Shown here one piece after another: positions 13,073 to 23,353 of a stretch of DNA of 64,000 bases (its first letter is position 1; each line of letters begins with the position of its first letter). Origin of the DNA: Begonia masoniana (Eukaryota; Streptophyta; Magnoliopsida; Cucurbitales; Begoniaceae); assembly GCA_022432975.1 (NCBI GenBank), contig CM039504.1, positions 54,196 to 118,195 on the forward strand, read 5' to 3'. The position numbers and the translations under genes are program-made. Under the pieces are notes generated by a model. It did no database searches and was not told where the DNA came from. It saw only the letters and a list, made by a program, of their open reading frames with translations.

Positions 13073-13730
13073 ATATGCTAGTTTTCACCTTACTTTTGCG
13101 TCATATTGATTTCTTTGAAGATTAATGTTTGGTTTGTGAGAGATTAGAAGACAAGGGATTTATTTTTTGTGTCCAAATGTTTGAATTTTGTTTGTTTAAA
13201 TTTTTTATTTTATTTTTCAAAAAATATTTGCCATACTGACCAACAAATTCAACACGAAAGTCTTGAGCAAAAAACTGTAACGTTAGCTGTCTCAACTATC
13301 AAGATCCAAGTACTCGTTCTCTCACAAAACAGAGAACCAAGGCTTGAACTTATCTGAAATGAGAAAAAACGGACCTACTTTTTCAGGATTATTGCAGAGA
13401 TTTATGAAATAAATCATCATTTCTTCAATAGATCATCATTTTTGCTCTTCTTTTTCTTCAAACAGAATGTCAAATGCTCAAAGTTATTCTGATTCTTCCA
13501 ATACTTCAACGTAACAACAAATGAAAATGTATTTTGTTTGAGATCTTCTCTGTAATATAGCTTAAATAGTGATTCTCAGTGATTCATCATTTTCTTGATA
13601 TTTCATGATCATATAAAATAGATTAGATTGCTATAAAAGGGCACTGCTTACACATCAAACAAACACCATTCAATCAAAGCACAATCACAAGGCCTTGGAA
13701 CAACAGACAAGCAAATAAATGAAACACAAA
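13073..13730. other. Spacer between two convergent dirigent-like pseudogenes
   Basis: AT-rich, with T-rich and A-rich tracts that could be 3' untranslated sequence of both neighbours. No other gene seen. Confidence 0.4.
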
Positions 13731-14998
13731 CTACTCAGAGAGATAAATACTAAAATGGACAATGGTATCCACCCCATCAGTTGTGTGCTGATCTTCCTGA
13801 TTATGAAGAGTCTCAACCAATGCATACCCTTTAGAATTCTCATACTTTCCGGTCCCACCAACCACCGCCACCTGTGATTTTATCGACGCCGTCCGATGGA
13901 CTCCAAACAAGCTTATCGTGTCCTCGACCTCATGATTGGAATGATCACCGCCGTGCAATAACACAGTCAAGGCTATAGTTTGGCTAGTTCCATCCAATGA
14001 ACTGGCCAAGTAAAACCCTTGTGCCTTGCCAATCACAGCAGTTCCTAGCTCACTGCCCTTCCGTCAATTCGTCGTCGATCACAGTCAGTGAACCGAACAT
14101 TAGCTGCTGAAGAGTGGCTCCGGAGGGAAGCTGGCCAGCCGTGACGAATGGCTGTTGTTATTGCCGCTCACGACGTTGTTGTTTCCCCGTTTTTGCGAAT
14201 TGTGTTGGTCTGAGGGCCCGTTGCATCCTGCGAGAAATGGGATGTTGTTGTTGTTTGTTGATGATGTTATTGATATTACCGTTGATCAAGGGGACGCCGC
14301 CTTGGATGGGGAAACAGTTATTATTGAGTTTAGAACAAGGAAGGCTGTTTTCCATGGAGTTTTGCTATGATTCCAGTCACCACTCGTGCCGACGGGTGCA
14401 ATCCTCCCAACACATCATGCATGAAGAAGGACAACGGTGGGGTCTGTGGACCAGGTTGTGCCACCGTGGCAGTTGTGGGGACCACGGGTGTAGCGGTAGC
14501 CCCACTGCCTGATGTGGCAGTGGGACCAACAACTGGAGCCACTTAGTTAGTCTCGGATCGTCGGACGTTCTTGACGTGGAGGGAGAGGTGAGATGGTGGG
14601 TCGAAACTTACTGACTCATCATCCGGCACAGCAACGGCCGGGACGTGGCCACTTGGTGTGAGCCTGATTGGTACCAACATGGGGACGGAAACAGACGGCA
14701 GCCGGGATTGGCAATCACAGGAGATTGAAGCCCTTTGACGAGCGGATTCTAGCTGAGGCGGAAAAGGCAGGGCGGGACGGAACGAAGAAGAGGCAGACGG
14801 TGAATTTGATAGGTTTCGCCTCTGGGTAGAGAGAGAAGTATGGATTGTTAACGTGTTTAGGGTATTGAAGAACACAACAATGGCGACGGTATAAAACTTG
14901 AGGAAGGAGAGGACGAGTAGAACAAGCGAAGAGGATTGGAGGGTGTGGCAGGAGTCGTTGAAGATATGGGTTTGGTTGAGATTCCGAACATTCGTCAC
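13731..14998 (-). pseudogene. Second dirigent-like (ESB1/DIR9-type) gene, several frameshifts
   Basis: Minus-strand counterpart of the 12205 gene, convergent with it. Recognisable in order: a Pro/Thr/Val-rich region, LSFFMHDVLGG, SARVVTGII, an Asn-rich part, SGATLQQLMFGSLTVIDDEL, then IGKAQGFYLASSLDGTSQT, DTISLFGVHRTA, VVGGTGKYENSKGYA and the end FSIYLSE with TAG at 13731. Frame changes occur after VTGIIAK, in the Asn-rich stretch and just before the GHEL position. A stop codon (near 14543) separates the domain from an upstream 150-codon reading with a hydrophobic stretch (SLVLLVLSFLKFYTVAIVVF). That reading may be the signal peptide and Pro-rich N-terminus, but this is uncertain. The LQQL motif typical of the ESB1 subgroup is present. 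Confidence 0.65.
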
Positions 14999-15133
14999 TA
15001 ACTAAACATCAATAATTTACGTTTTTTTTTGTTTGAAAATGCCACGTCGGCTGGTCTACCTGAAATTATTCTCTTTCCAATAGTACATATTTTTTAACCA
15101 TTATTGTAAAAGAAAATTAAAAACAATGGATAA

Positions 15134-15233
15134 NNNNNNNNNNNNNNNNNNNNNNNNNNNNNNNNNNNNNNNNNNNNNNNNNNNNNNNNNNNNNNNNNNN
15201 NNNNNNNNNNNNNNNNNNNNNNNNNNNNNNNNN
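15134..15233. other. Scaffold gap of exactly 100 N
   Basis: 100 undetermined bases. A round length usually marks a gap of unknown true size, so distance and orientation across it are not guaranteed. All decayed genes of the left cluster lie on the left side. Confidence 0.98.
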
Positions 15234-15739
15234 AATCCGCTTTTCCCTTTTTAAACTTCATTTTCTCAAAGAAGGTCTTCAACCTATCGTACCAGGCTCT
15301 AGGTGTAACGACCCTAAATTTCTATATACATAAATCCTAAAAGTCCCAAAAATTTAAACTTTTACATTTCTTCTTATAATTGGACTTCCCTATTACCATT
15401 GTCTATTCTCATACAATTTTTATTTTTTTATTTTCATTTATCAATTCATTTCCCTTTTCATTCGTTCATCAATCATGAGAGAATAGACTCAGACATTAAA
15501 TCCATATCTATCAACATTTAAAGACTAATTACTTTATTCAGCGGAAGATATAAACCCAGTACTAAAGTTTAACTTAATTTAAATTCTACGAAAAATAGTG
15601 AAACATGATTTCGGTTGACGCCTATAACCTAGTTTGGCATTTAATTCCTCTCGGGTTTCTTCGGTCGAGATAAATAACACTTAACTTCTCTCGGGTTTCT
15701 TTGATTTAAACAGTGGGGGGTCGACAATCAACATTGACT

Positions 15740-15902
15740 AAATTCGGCCGATGTCAACACTGGCCAAAATCGGTCGATGTCAACAATGATCAAAATCGGT
15801 CGACGTTCTCGACGGAACACTTATCGACCGAACTTCTCCTTGAAATGGTCGAGGTTATCAACCGAACTTGTCCCTGAAGTGATCGATGTCATCAACCGAA
15901 CT
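15740..15902. repeat. Short degenerate tandem repeats rich in GGTCGA / TCGACC
   Basis: Roughly 25-34-bp units such as CGGTCGATGTCAACA and GGTCGAGGTTATCAACCGAACT repeat several times and continue at 16310-16340 beyond the Cassandra insertion. Several units contain short palindromes (GGTCGA with TCGACC). Confidence 0.6.
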
Positions 15903-16279
15903 TGTGATGACCCGAATATGCACGTATGGGTACGATGGCTGCACGAACCGGAACCCGGATGGTGGTACGTCCGCGCAGGCGAACCGGAAGGTGGCAGGTC
16001 TTAAAAAGGGGGTCGTCACAATCCCACATCGCTTGAGGAAGCATGTGGAAATGAAACATATATAAAGAGACCCTTCCAACATAGCAAGACGCGTTTTGGA
16101 GCACAATTGACAACAGATCCCATAAGAACTCCAAAGTTAAAAGTGCTTCGACGAGAGCAATTCTAGGTTGGGTGACCTTCTGGAAAGTTCTCGCCAAACA
16201 AAGCCGTGAGGGGAGGATATTGGGCTACGGCCCAATCCCCAGAGCGGACAATATCTTGCTGGGATAAGGGGTCGTTACA
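15903..16279 (+). mobile_element. Solo Cassandra LTR with perfect target duplication GAACT
   Basis: A 377-bp unit starting TGTGATGACCC and ending GGGTCGTTACA, flanked by GAACT at 15898-15902 and 16280-16284. Positions about 16116-16200 are clearly 5S-rRNA-derived: GATCCCATAAGAACTCC, then AGTTAAAAGTGCTT, then the GGTTGGGTGACCTTCTGG box C area. A 5S segment inside an LTR is the mark of Cassandra elements, which depend on other elements for enzymes. No internal domain or second LTR is present, so it is a solo LTR, presumably left by LTR-LTR recombination. Confidence 0.85.
16116..16200 (+). other. 5S rRNA-derived segment inside the Cassandra LTR
   Basis: Resembles the middle and 3' half of plant 5S rRNA with scattered substitutions. 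Box A-like (AGTTAAAAGTGC, about 16135-16146) and box C-like (GGTTGGGTGACC) polymerase III promoter parts are kept but altered. It is not a functional 5S gene copy. Confidence 0.75.
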
Positions 16280-18320
16280 GAACTCCTTACTAAATACCTT
16301 CAACCAAATCATTGACTAATCGGTCGACGTTATCGACCGAACTCTCAAATAAAACTTAATACCAGAACACTTACTATTTGGTCGACATTATCGCCCACAA
16401 CTTTGGACGACATTTCTCTGCCAGAATACTTAACCGAGACTTATACAATTTTCATCCCTGTATCACCCATTATCCGAACGATCGCCCCTTTCTAGCGATC
16501 GATCGATTAGCTCTCCTGATTTCGTCCAGAAAGCTATTTTCACCTTCTTTCCCCTGCATAATCTAAAATCATCAAACCTATTTTCAAACATCCAAACTCA
16601 TTTCAAACCATCAAAATCCATTTCTATTTCATCCAAAATCTATTAAAGCATCAATTTTGAACCAATTTCATTAAAATAGACATTCAATACATCTGTTCAC
16701 AACCTGTACAGATACCAAGCATCCTATAATGGTTTCTATACATTTCATTCTAACTAATCACCCATCAACCCACTTATCCCAAAAGCCACAAAATACCTAA
16801 CCTATAGCTCCTAACGGGTCAATTTCGCACCGACTGCACTAGCCGCTCCTACGGGCATCCTCCGTCAAACTTGTAATATCCGACTTGTACGGATTTTAGA
16901 TTTAATATATTATGTTGATATTTTATTATATAATGGCATTTTTGTAAATATGTCAAATCAAATCAGTTTCGCAAACGGAAAGCGTCATTACGATTTTAAC
17001 GATTAATAGGAATTTTAGGAAATTTACGGGATTTTTCGGAGTAACAACGCTATATTCCGAGTAATAACCTCTATCGTAATGTAAAGGACGTGTTAGTAAA
17101 AATAGTAAATGAAGTCCGATTCGCGAACGGACGGTTTCATTAAATCCCAAATAATAAGTTGGACTTGTTGGTGAAATGAGAAAATTTGGGGAACCTGAAT
17201 AGTTGGACGATTGACGAATCGAAGGACGAAACAAAATAGAAATATGTGCTAAGGGCAAAATGATAATTTGCAAAGTAAATTTTATAAAAAATAACCTAAA
17301 CTCCTTTTCTCCTCACTTTTTTCTTTCCTTCTCTGTTTCACGAAAACGACAGAGAGCTTTCCTCCTTCGCGATTTCTCTCGGCCGCGGCGATTCCTCAAC
17401 GATCCGACCTCCGTTCGTTCCGTTTTCTTCGCGATTTCTCCTCCTTTCGCAACCCTAGGTATGAGCCTACAATCTTAGAGCTTCTATTTCGACGTTTACG
17501 GCGTTTTAGACAATTAGGGTTTCCATACTTTTTTGTTAAAAACGCAAATTAGGGTTCGTAATTAATAGGTTAGCCGTGATTAAGTATATATTGCACGTAT
17601 TTGACGTTATTGGACGAAGTTAAATCAATTTGTGAAAAAGTTAAAATTTTTAGATTTTCGGGTTTTTAAGGAAAAACTCGTTAATTGAGGTTTTGGATTA
17701 TCGAGCGTTAATTGACATTATAAACGCTTCGATTAGCAAAGTTAAGAATTTAGGAAAATTCTTTAGTTAAGATTTGTAATTTGGACGTCAATAGCTTAAA
17801 TTAGTTTTAACGACGAATATCGTGTTTTGCCTCAGACACACGACTCCCGTGGACAAAGCTTGAGATTTCGCGCGCTCAAGGTAAGTTCTCGTGACTTACT
17901 CTGACCGATTGGTCTACACCGTACTTCGATTTAGCGTCGAGGATCTTAGTGGATTGTTTGTTTTATTGCTTTGGTTGGGTAGATAGGTTTATAATTGTTT
18001 TTAGGTTATGCTTTTTGGTCTTGATGGTATGTATGTTGATTGCTTACTTTCTGCTTATTAACTGTTCATGCATCACGTATTTCAAATGTCATGAAAATGA
18101 ATTTCCGCACGTGTTTTTAAGAAAAGAAACGAACCTCTGTAGTTAATCTACGTAATCTGTATCTGGTTACGCGAGGTGGGGCTCAGGCATGGCTGTAGGG
18201 TTTGTGAGCATGTACCCCCTCCTCTAGGTGGAAAGTGGTAGTTCGACCGCGGAATGTATCCTTTCCATTTAGAGGGCTGATATCTCGGTAACAATCTGTC
18301 TACGACGTAATAAAAAGGAA

Positions 18321-18361
18321 TCTGTATCTGTATCTGTATCTGTATCTGAATCTGTAATCTG
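18321..18361. repeat. TGTATC hexanucleotide microsatellite
   Basis: Four to five perfect TGTATC units followed by degenerate ones, inside the 2.4-kb solo LTR. Confidence 0.85.
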
Positions 18362-18868
18362 AGCATGTTTTCTGAATGGCATACGCACGCATGCATCTGC
18401 ATTTACGAAGCTTACTGAGATTTCATTATCTCATAGATGTCTGTATGGTGTAGGTGACGTGATAGGTGATATTGAGCCAGGTGAGGACGACATTCCTCCT
18501 CCTGATGTATGATGCAGTTGACGGAGAATGGCCCGTGGGAGTGTGCTGAGCATTCGGTGCGTTTTGACCCGTGGGAATGTCTGCGTAAGTATTTTGGGGG
18601 ATTTAACGAATGTATAGATGAACATATTAGGATGTTGGATCTGGTTAGATGTTAGGTTTATGTTTGATGTTTTAAACGTTTTTGGAATCTGTTTGTAATC
18701 TGTGTTTTGAAAGTTTTTACTGGAACTGCTTGGAATTTGAAACAGGAGGATTAGACAACTTTTAAACGTATCCATGCAGTTCGTTTTTACAAAAGTTTAA
18801 CGTATATTTAGATCGTTTAATTAGGGTGCTAAGATGAGTAATAAAAGGATGAGAATTTTCGGAATTGG

Positions 18869-18939
18869 CTCTCTGGAAATCGGATTCCAGAGAGGTGGAT
18901 ATGTTGGTTAGCTCTCTGGAATCTCGGATTCCAGAGAGC
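18869..18939. repeat. Two tandem hairpins built on CTCTCTGGAA / TTCCAGAGAG
   Basis: 18869-18894 has 10-bp arms around ATCGGA. 18911-18939 has perfect 13-bp arms (GCTCTCTGGAATC and GATTCCAGAGAGC) around a 3-base loop. Both lie in the 3' part of the solo LTR. Confidence 0.85.
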
Positions 18940-18947
18940 AAGATTAG

Positions 18948-19051
18948 TCGCTACAATATGCAGCGACTGGTTGCTGCATTATGCAGCGATCAGGCGCTGC
19001 ATTGTGCAGCGACTGATCGCTGCACAGTGCAGCGCTAGCAGCGATCAATCG
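18948..19051. repeat. GCAGCG / CGCTGC inverted-motif cluster
   Basis: About ten GCAGC or GCTGC motifs in about 100 bp alternate in orientation (TGCAGCGAC, GTTGCTGCA, ATGCAGCGATC, GGCGCTGCA and so on), allowing many alternative stems. Confidence 0.8.
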
Positions 19052-19490
19052 TTGTTCTCCTTCCTCCACAAAATGTCGATTCTGCCCTCCCAGTTTCTGA
19101 TTTAGTTTTTATTAATTATTCATGTTTTAAGTTTTTATTTAATAAATTGTTATATGTTTTGTTTTAAATGAATTAAGGACCCGATTTTAGTTTCGATTGC
19201 AGTTCTGGTTTCAACTTCAGTTTACATTCCGCGTAAAGTTTATTTAAAGTATAGGGATAAAAAAAAAATATGTACGAGAAAATGGGTACAGTACTAGGGG
19301 TGTTACAAAACTGCAGGCTCGTCAGGTCGAGGGACATCATCCTCACCTTGCTCGTAGTCACCTACACCATAAAGACACCTATGAGATAAAAATCTCTGCA
19401 AATTCTACGTAAATGCTATGCATAAACATGTATATGCAGTTTTCATGAAAGTCGTCCATATCATTTCATTTATCAGTACGTGTCAGTCTA

Positions 19491-20583
19491 TGGTTATCGA
19501 GGTAAGATTTAGTCAATGTAGTTGTTGTGTAGTTGTTTAGAACTCTGTTTTCAACTAGAACCCAATGTTTCAAAGTTCTTCAATGGCCGGATAATATGAA
19601 CATTTTTATCGGTGTTTAGTAATGGCATTTCCGAATCGATTCTGGACATTTAATATAACCGACCCTGATTAATCGTTAGTTGAACCCAGCTGTTTTTGTT
19701 TTGGATTTCAGACTGCACACAGAGAACTAAACTAAGGGATTCGGAAATGACCTTAGCTATTAGATTCTAGGATGATTTGTGATTAGGATTATTAGGATTT
19801 TTGTTTTAACTACTGCAATGTGAATGTTTTAGGTGAAGAAGTCTGAAGAAAATGAGCTCAAGTTGCTAAGGAAACCAGATAAGTGAATGTGTAGGATTCC
19901 CGGCCATTAGGGCCCTACATCATAAGGATGCTAAGTAGAAACTGATACGATGATTAGGAGTTATTTAAGCTATTGTCTGTTACTTATGTTGATGTTTGTT
20001 TTAAGTTAGTAAGATGGTTTGTACTTGGATGATTCACGGATGTTTGAGAACTATGTTATGTGATGTTCTGTTAGAGTCTATGAAGTCAACTGTCTAGCAT
20101 GATAAATTACATAGTCTGATGATTTAAGAACATTCATGTCATGCATCATGATTTACTCCTCAAGCATAAGAAAATGATTTATGAGCATGTTTTCCCCATG
20201 AACAAGATATGAGAATGAATATGAAAACGATCCCATACAACATGATTAAGTGAGGGTTTGGGGCGGGTTGACGCATGCCACAGTCCAAAGAGGGACCATG
20301 AAAACGACCCGAAAGGGAATATGATCAAAATCACTGTCAACCCCCCTTTTACAGCACAAATCCTCCCTTAATCCATATGATGAAAATGATGAACAGAAAC
20401 AAGAATGATAAATGATCAAGAACATGTTTTCTCTCAACTGTGCATTCATGAATACAAGTTAGTTTGCATTCCTTACTAAGCATTAGGCTTATAGTTTAAA
20501 CCTCATGATGTAGGTGACGAGTTTTCAGGTGAGGATCTCAAAGTTAATGAGGATGTTTAAGCTCGGTTGCTGAAAGGATGGAA
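19491..20583 (+). mobile_element. LTR-derived fragment, plus orientation
   Basis: The segment about 19830-20540 is a diverged relative of 21530-22180 in the LTR to its right: AGTTGCTAAGGA, AGGGCCCTACATCA, the TTACTAAGCATTAGGCTTATAG region and GATGTAGGTGACGAG occur in the same order. A purine-rich GAAAGGATGGAA lies just before 20584. It has no coding content, and its left border is unclear. Confidence 0.5.
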
Positions 20584-20808
20584 TGTAATATCCAGAATTT
20601 TCATTTATACAATTATTTTTATTATATGATTTACGTGCCGTTAAACGACGGAGTTGTAGTCGAAATCGAGAGCGAAAAATTTACGCGAGTAACAAATAGA
20701 TTATTTTGAAGTTAACCGGAATGTTAGATTTATAAGAATCTGGCCGAGAACGGGTCAAATAACCGTTAGATAAGAAAATTAAAAGGTGAGGGCGAGATGG
20801 TAATTAGA

Positions 20809-20845
<37 letters not shown>
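20809..20845. repeat. (ATT)n microsatellite
   Basis: About twelve ATT units inside the 20584 LTR. Confidence 0.9.
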
Positions 20846-20847
<2 letters not shown>

Positions 20848-21790
20848 ATAAAATAAAAACTTCTCCTGTTTCTTTTCCTTCCCACGAAGAACTCCAGAGT
20901 CTTCTTCCCTCTCTCGCGCTCTCTGTTCTCCTCACGACGCAACTGATTCTTCACGCCGTTCTCCATTTTTCTCCTCCCTTCCGTCCATTTAAGGTAATAT
21001 TTAGTTATTTATGAGTTTAGTTCTTGGTTAGGTTTAGGTTTTAGGAACAATCGGTGAATTAGAGAATTAGGGTTTTGAGATTTTTGAAGTTTTGATGTTG
21101 GAATTTATTATTATTGACTCTTGAGGAGAAATGAATGGAATTGGTAGGAATTTGATGGATTTTAGCGAATTGTTGAAATTAATTGTTACGAATTTTGGAA
21201 TATAAAATCTGGGAATTTAGTTTTGAATAGAGCAGGTTCGGTTTCTACTAAATTCGACCGTGAAGTTGTGTTATTTGGGGTAAATAGATTATGCCTTTAG
21301 AATCTAGACGTCTTAAAGAGTCCGTAGCATTTTGAAACGTCAAAATCGGACGAATATTGGATTAGTTATGAATTTTCGAATTTGGTTAGAACAGAAGGCT
21401 AATTCAAATTTAGCTAGGAGTTTACAATTTTGTACGAGTTTATGATTTCCGTGTTAGAATTTCATGAACTGGACGAAGTTAGAATTAATGGAATGTATTA
21501 TTTTTAGGTTCTCCAATTCCCTGGTTTAGCGAACGATCTACGAGAAGTTGCTAAGGACGTCAAGTAAATAGTGTACATAGGTGCATTTGCCTTAGGGCCT
21601 ACATCACAGTTCGGTAGGTTTGCGTGCATGTGTGTTTTATGTTTCATGTATAGTAGATCATGCATCATGGTTTTACGATACGAGAACGAAACGAAAATGA
21701 ATTTCCATGTTTTTATAAAATGAAACAGTAGGATGTGAAACAGAAGAACGAACAGTTAACTACGTAAGAAGATAATAAAGGTGGGGTTTA

Positions 21791-21943
21791 GTGGCCTTGT
21801 CCCGAGAGATGGACCGCGAGGTGTGTCACTTCTTCCTCCGCTTTACGTGGTGGTCTTGTCCCGTGAGGTGGATCGTGAGGTGTGTCACTTTACTAGGTTG
21901 AGGTTGGCCTTGCCCCGTGAGGTGGACCGCGAGGTGTGTCGCC
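21791..21943. repeat. Three tandem copies of a ~55-bp unit (CCGTGAGGTGGACCGCGAGG)
   Basis: Three imperfect copies of a GC-rich unit containing CTTGTCCCGTGAGGTGG and CGCGAGGTGTGTC begin near 21791, 21848 and 21903. Confidence 0.75.
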
Positions 21944-22848
21944 TTGACCTAGCACGTAAAGAAGAACCCAGTAGTAAGATAAAGAAAAGAGTAGGAATGA
22001 GATGGAAACGAAAGTAGAAACAAAAGCAGAAACAACAGTAGAGACGAAACAGTAGAAATTACATATGTTATGACTTGTATGGTTTTCAGTACTTATTTTT
22101 ATTATGCACTTCTTACTTAGCATTAGGCTAATAGATGATTTCTGTGATGTAAGTCACGAGGTGATTCCCGGTGAGTACTCAGTGCATTCCTAGGACTATG
22201 TGGCAGTTGGAGGAGTGCGCTCGTGGGACGATCTGGCCGGCTGTTAGGACGTTTTGACCATTGGATGTATGTAGTCTTTTGAGTCGCTTTTGAGTCGCTT
22301 TTGAGTCGGTTGTCGTATAGTTAGATTTTCTTAAAGTGTATTGGTCTTTGATGTATAGATGGAGTTTTTAAACGATAGTGGATGTTTTAACGTATGATCA
22401 TGTTTTGGAGCCATTTTGAATCGTGTTGAATCATTTTGGGTTATATAGTTGGATTTCAACCTTTAGTAGCTAATATCGATGCATATAAATGCTTTTGGTA
22501 TTGGATGAGAATTTTATGAATACTAGTTTTGGTTGATTGATTTGATAATAGAATTTGCAGGAGGTTTTGGTTTTATAAGAAAATTAGGTGTTATGCCATC
22601 CAAATTTTTAAAAGAAAGTCTTTTAGATTTTACGAAGAATATTTACGTTTTGACTCAAAATTTTATTAAAGTTAAGTTTTCTACGAAAGTCTCCCGCTGC
22701 AACATTTAAATTATTTTTAAACATTTTTAAATGATGATATTTAATGTATGGAATAAAGTTTTAAATTTTACGTGAATTCTTACGGTACGGCTTAGTAGTG
22801 AGTAGTGAGTAGGTAGCGAACCGGGTTCGCAAGGTTCGGGGCGCTACA

Positions 22849-23353
22849 GCTCAGGGTGGAGATTTGTGGCTGGCAAGCGATATTGACCCGCGGTTATGCT
22901 CACATTATGTCAGTAAGGTTTATGAAAGACTGAAGTCTGTGTAGGATGAGATTTCTTTTTACAACATTGGGATGTTGGGATTTGTCTATTTGATCTCTGA
23001 GTTCGAGGAATGATTTAAGTTTATAGAATGATCTGCTTAATTAAGTCTTCCGCTTCACGTATCTTGAATGAGTCTATGATTTTTATTTGTTTAAAGTTTA
23101 TGCCTATCAAGTTGAAATCTATGAGAGTCGGGTATCTTTCTGTTGGTTGAAGTTGCTTGATGATTATCGTGTTTTACTGCTGAGTGATAGGAGTCGGATA
23201 AGTGTATGATCCGGCTGACGTCATCGGCGGATGTCGAATGATAGAAGTTGAACGATTGAGTCTTCCGGCTGACGTCATCGGATGATGTCGAGTGTTTACT
23301 CACCAGATGATGTAAGTAAAGTATTTAGTCGTTTGTTCACCGGATGAAGTCTC
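22849..23353 (+). mobile_element. Left part of an LTR-like sequence split by the copia element
   Basis: Contains short repeats with GACGTCATCGG and CCGGATGA (23205-23345) that continue on the far side of the copia element at 35568-35830. Target duplication copy GTCTC is at 23349-23353. No coding content. Confidence 0.5.

Larger units (their letters stand above)
16872..19307 (+). mobile_element. Large solo LTR (2,436 bp) with perfect target duplication AAACT
   Basis: Starts TGTAATATCC and ends GGGGTGTTACA. AAACT occurs at 16867-16871 and again at 19308-19312. It carries no open coding region. The inserted host (reverse LTR remnant) joins cleanly across it. Long LTRs with TGTAATATCC starts and GTTACA ends are usual for plant gypsy elements, but no internal domain is attached to prove the family. 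Inside are a TGTATC microsatellite, two hairpins and a GCAGC/GCTGC cluster, listed separately. Confidence 0.8.
15304..19490 (-). mobile_element. Minus-strand LTR remnant interrupted by two later solo LTRs
   Basis: On the + strand this starts TGTAACGACCCTAAATTTC at 15304, the reverse complement of an LTR 3' end. The parts outside the two nested LTRs (15304-15897, 16285-16871, 19313-about 19490) read in reverse like the neighbouring large LTRs: the block around 19313-19400 is the inverted equivalent of 18420-18540 (GTAGGTGAC, GGTGAGGA, TTGACGGAG, CCCGT-GGAG blocks). The TGTAATATCC-type 5' end is not found on the right, so it is truncated. It is the oldest layer in this nest. Confidence 0.55.
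20584..22848 (+). mobile_element. Large LTR (2,265 bp), TGTAATATCC to GGGCGCTACA
   Basis: It has LTR-type ends and the same style as the 16872 solo LTR but is clearly diverged from it. The flanking 5-mers (TGGAA left, GCTCA right) do not match, so it is not a clean solo insertion. The purine-rich GAAAGGATGGAA just upstream could be a polypurine tract, which would make it the 3' LTR of a truncated element. No primer binding site follows it. Confidence 0.6.

Noticed and set aside
14543..14998. Independent minus-strand gene of 151 codons
   Set aside because: It lies directly upstream of and in frame with the dirigent relic and lacks its own domain. It is kept as that pseudogene's possible N-terminus.
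20584..22848. Calling this a clean solo LTR like 16872-19307
   Set aside because: The flanking 5-mers TGGAA and GCTCA do not match, so only an LTR-like unit is claimed.
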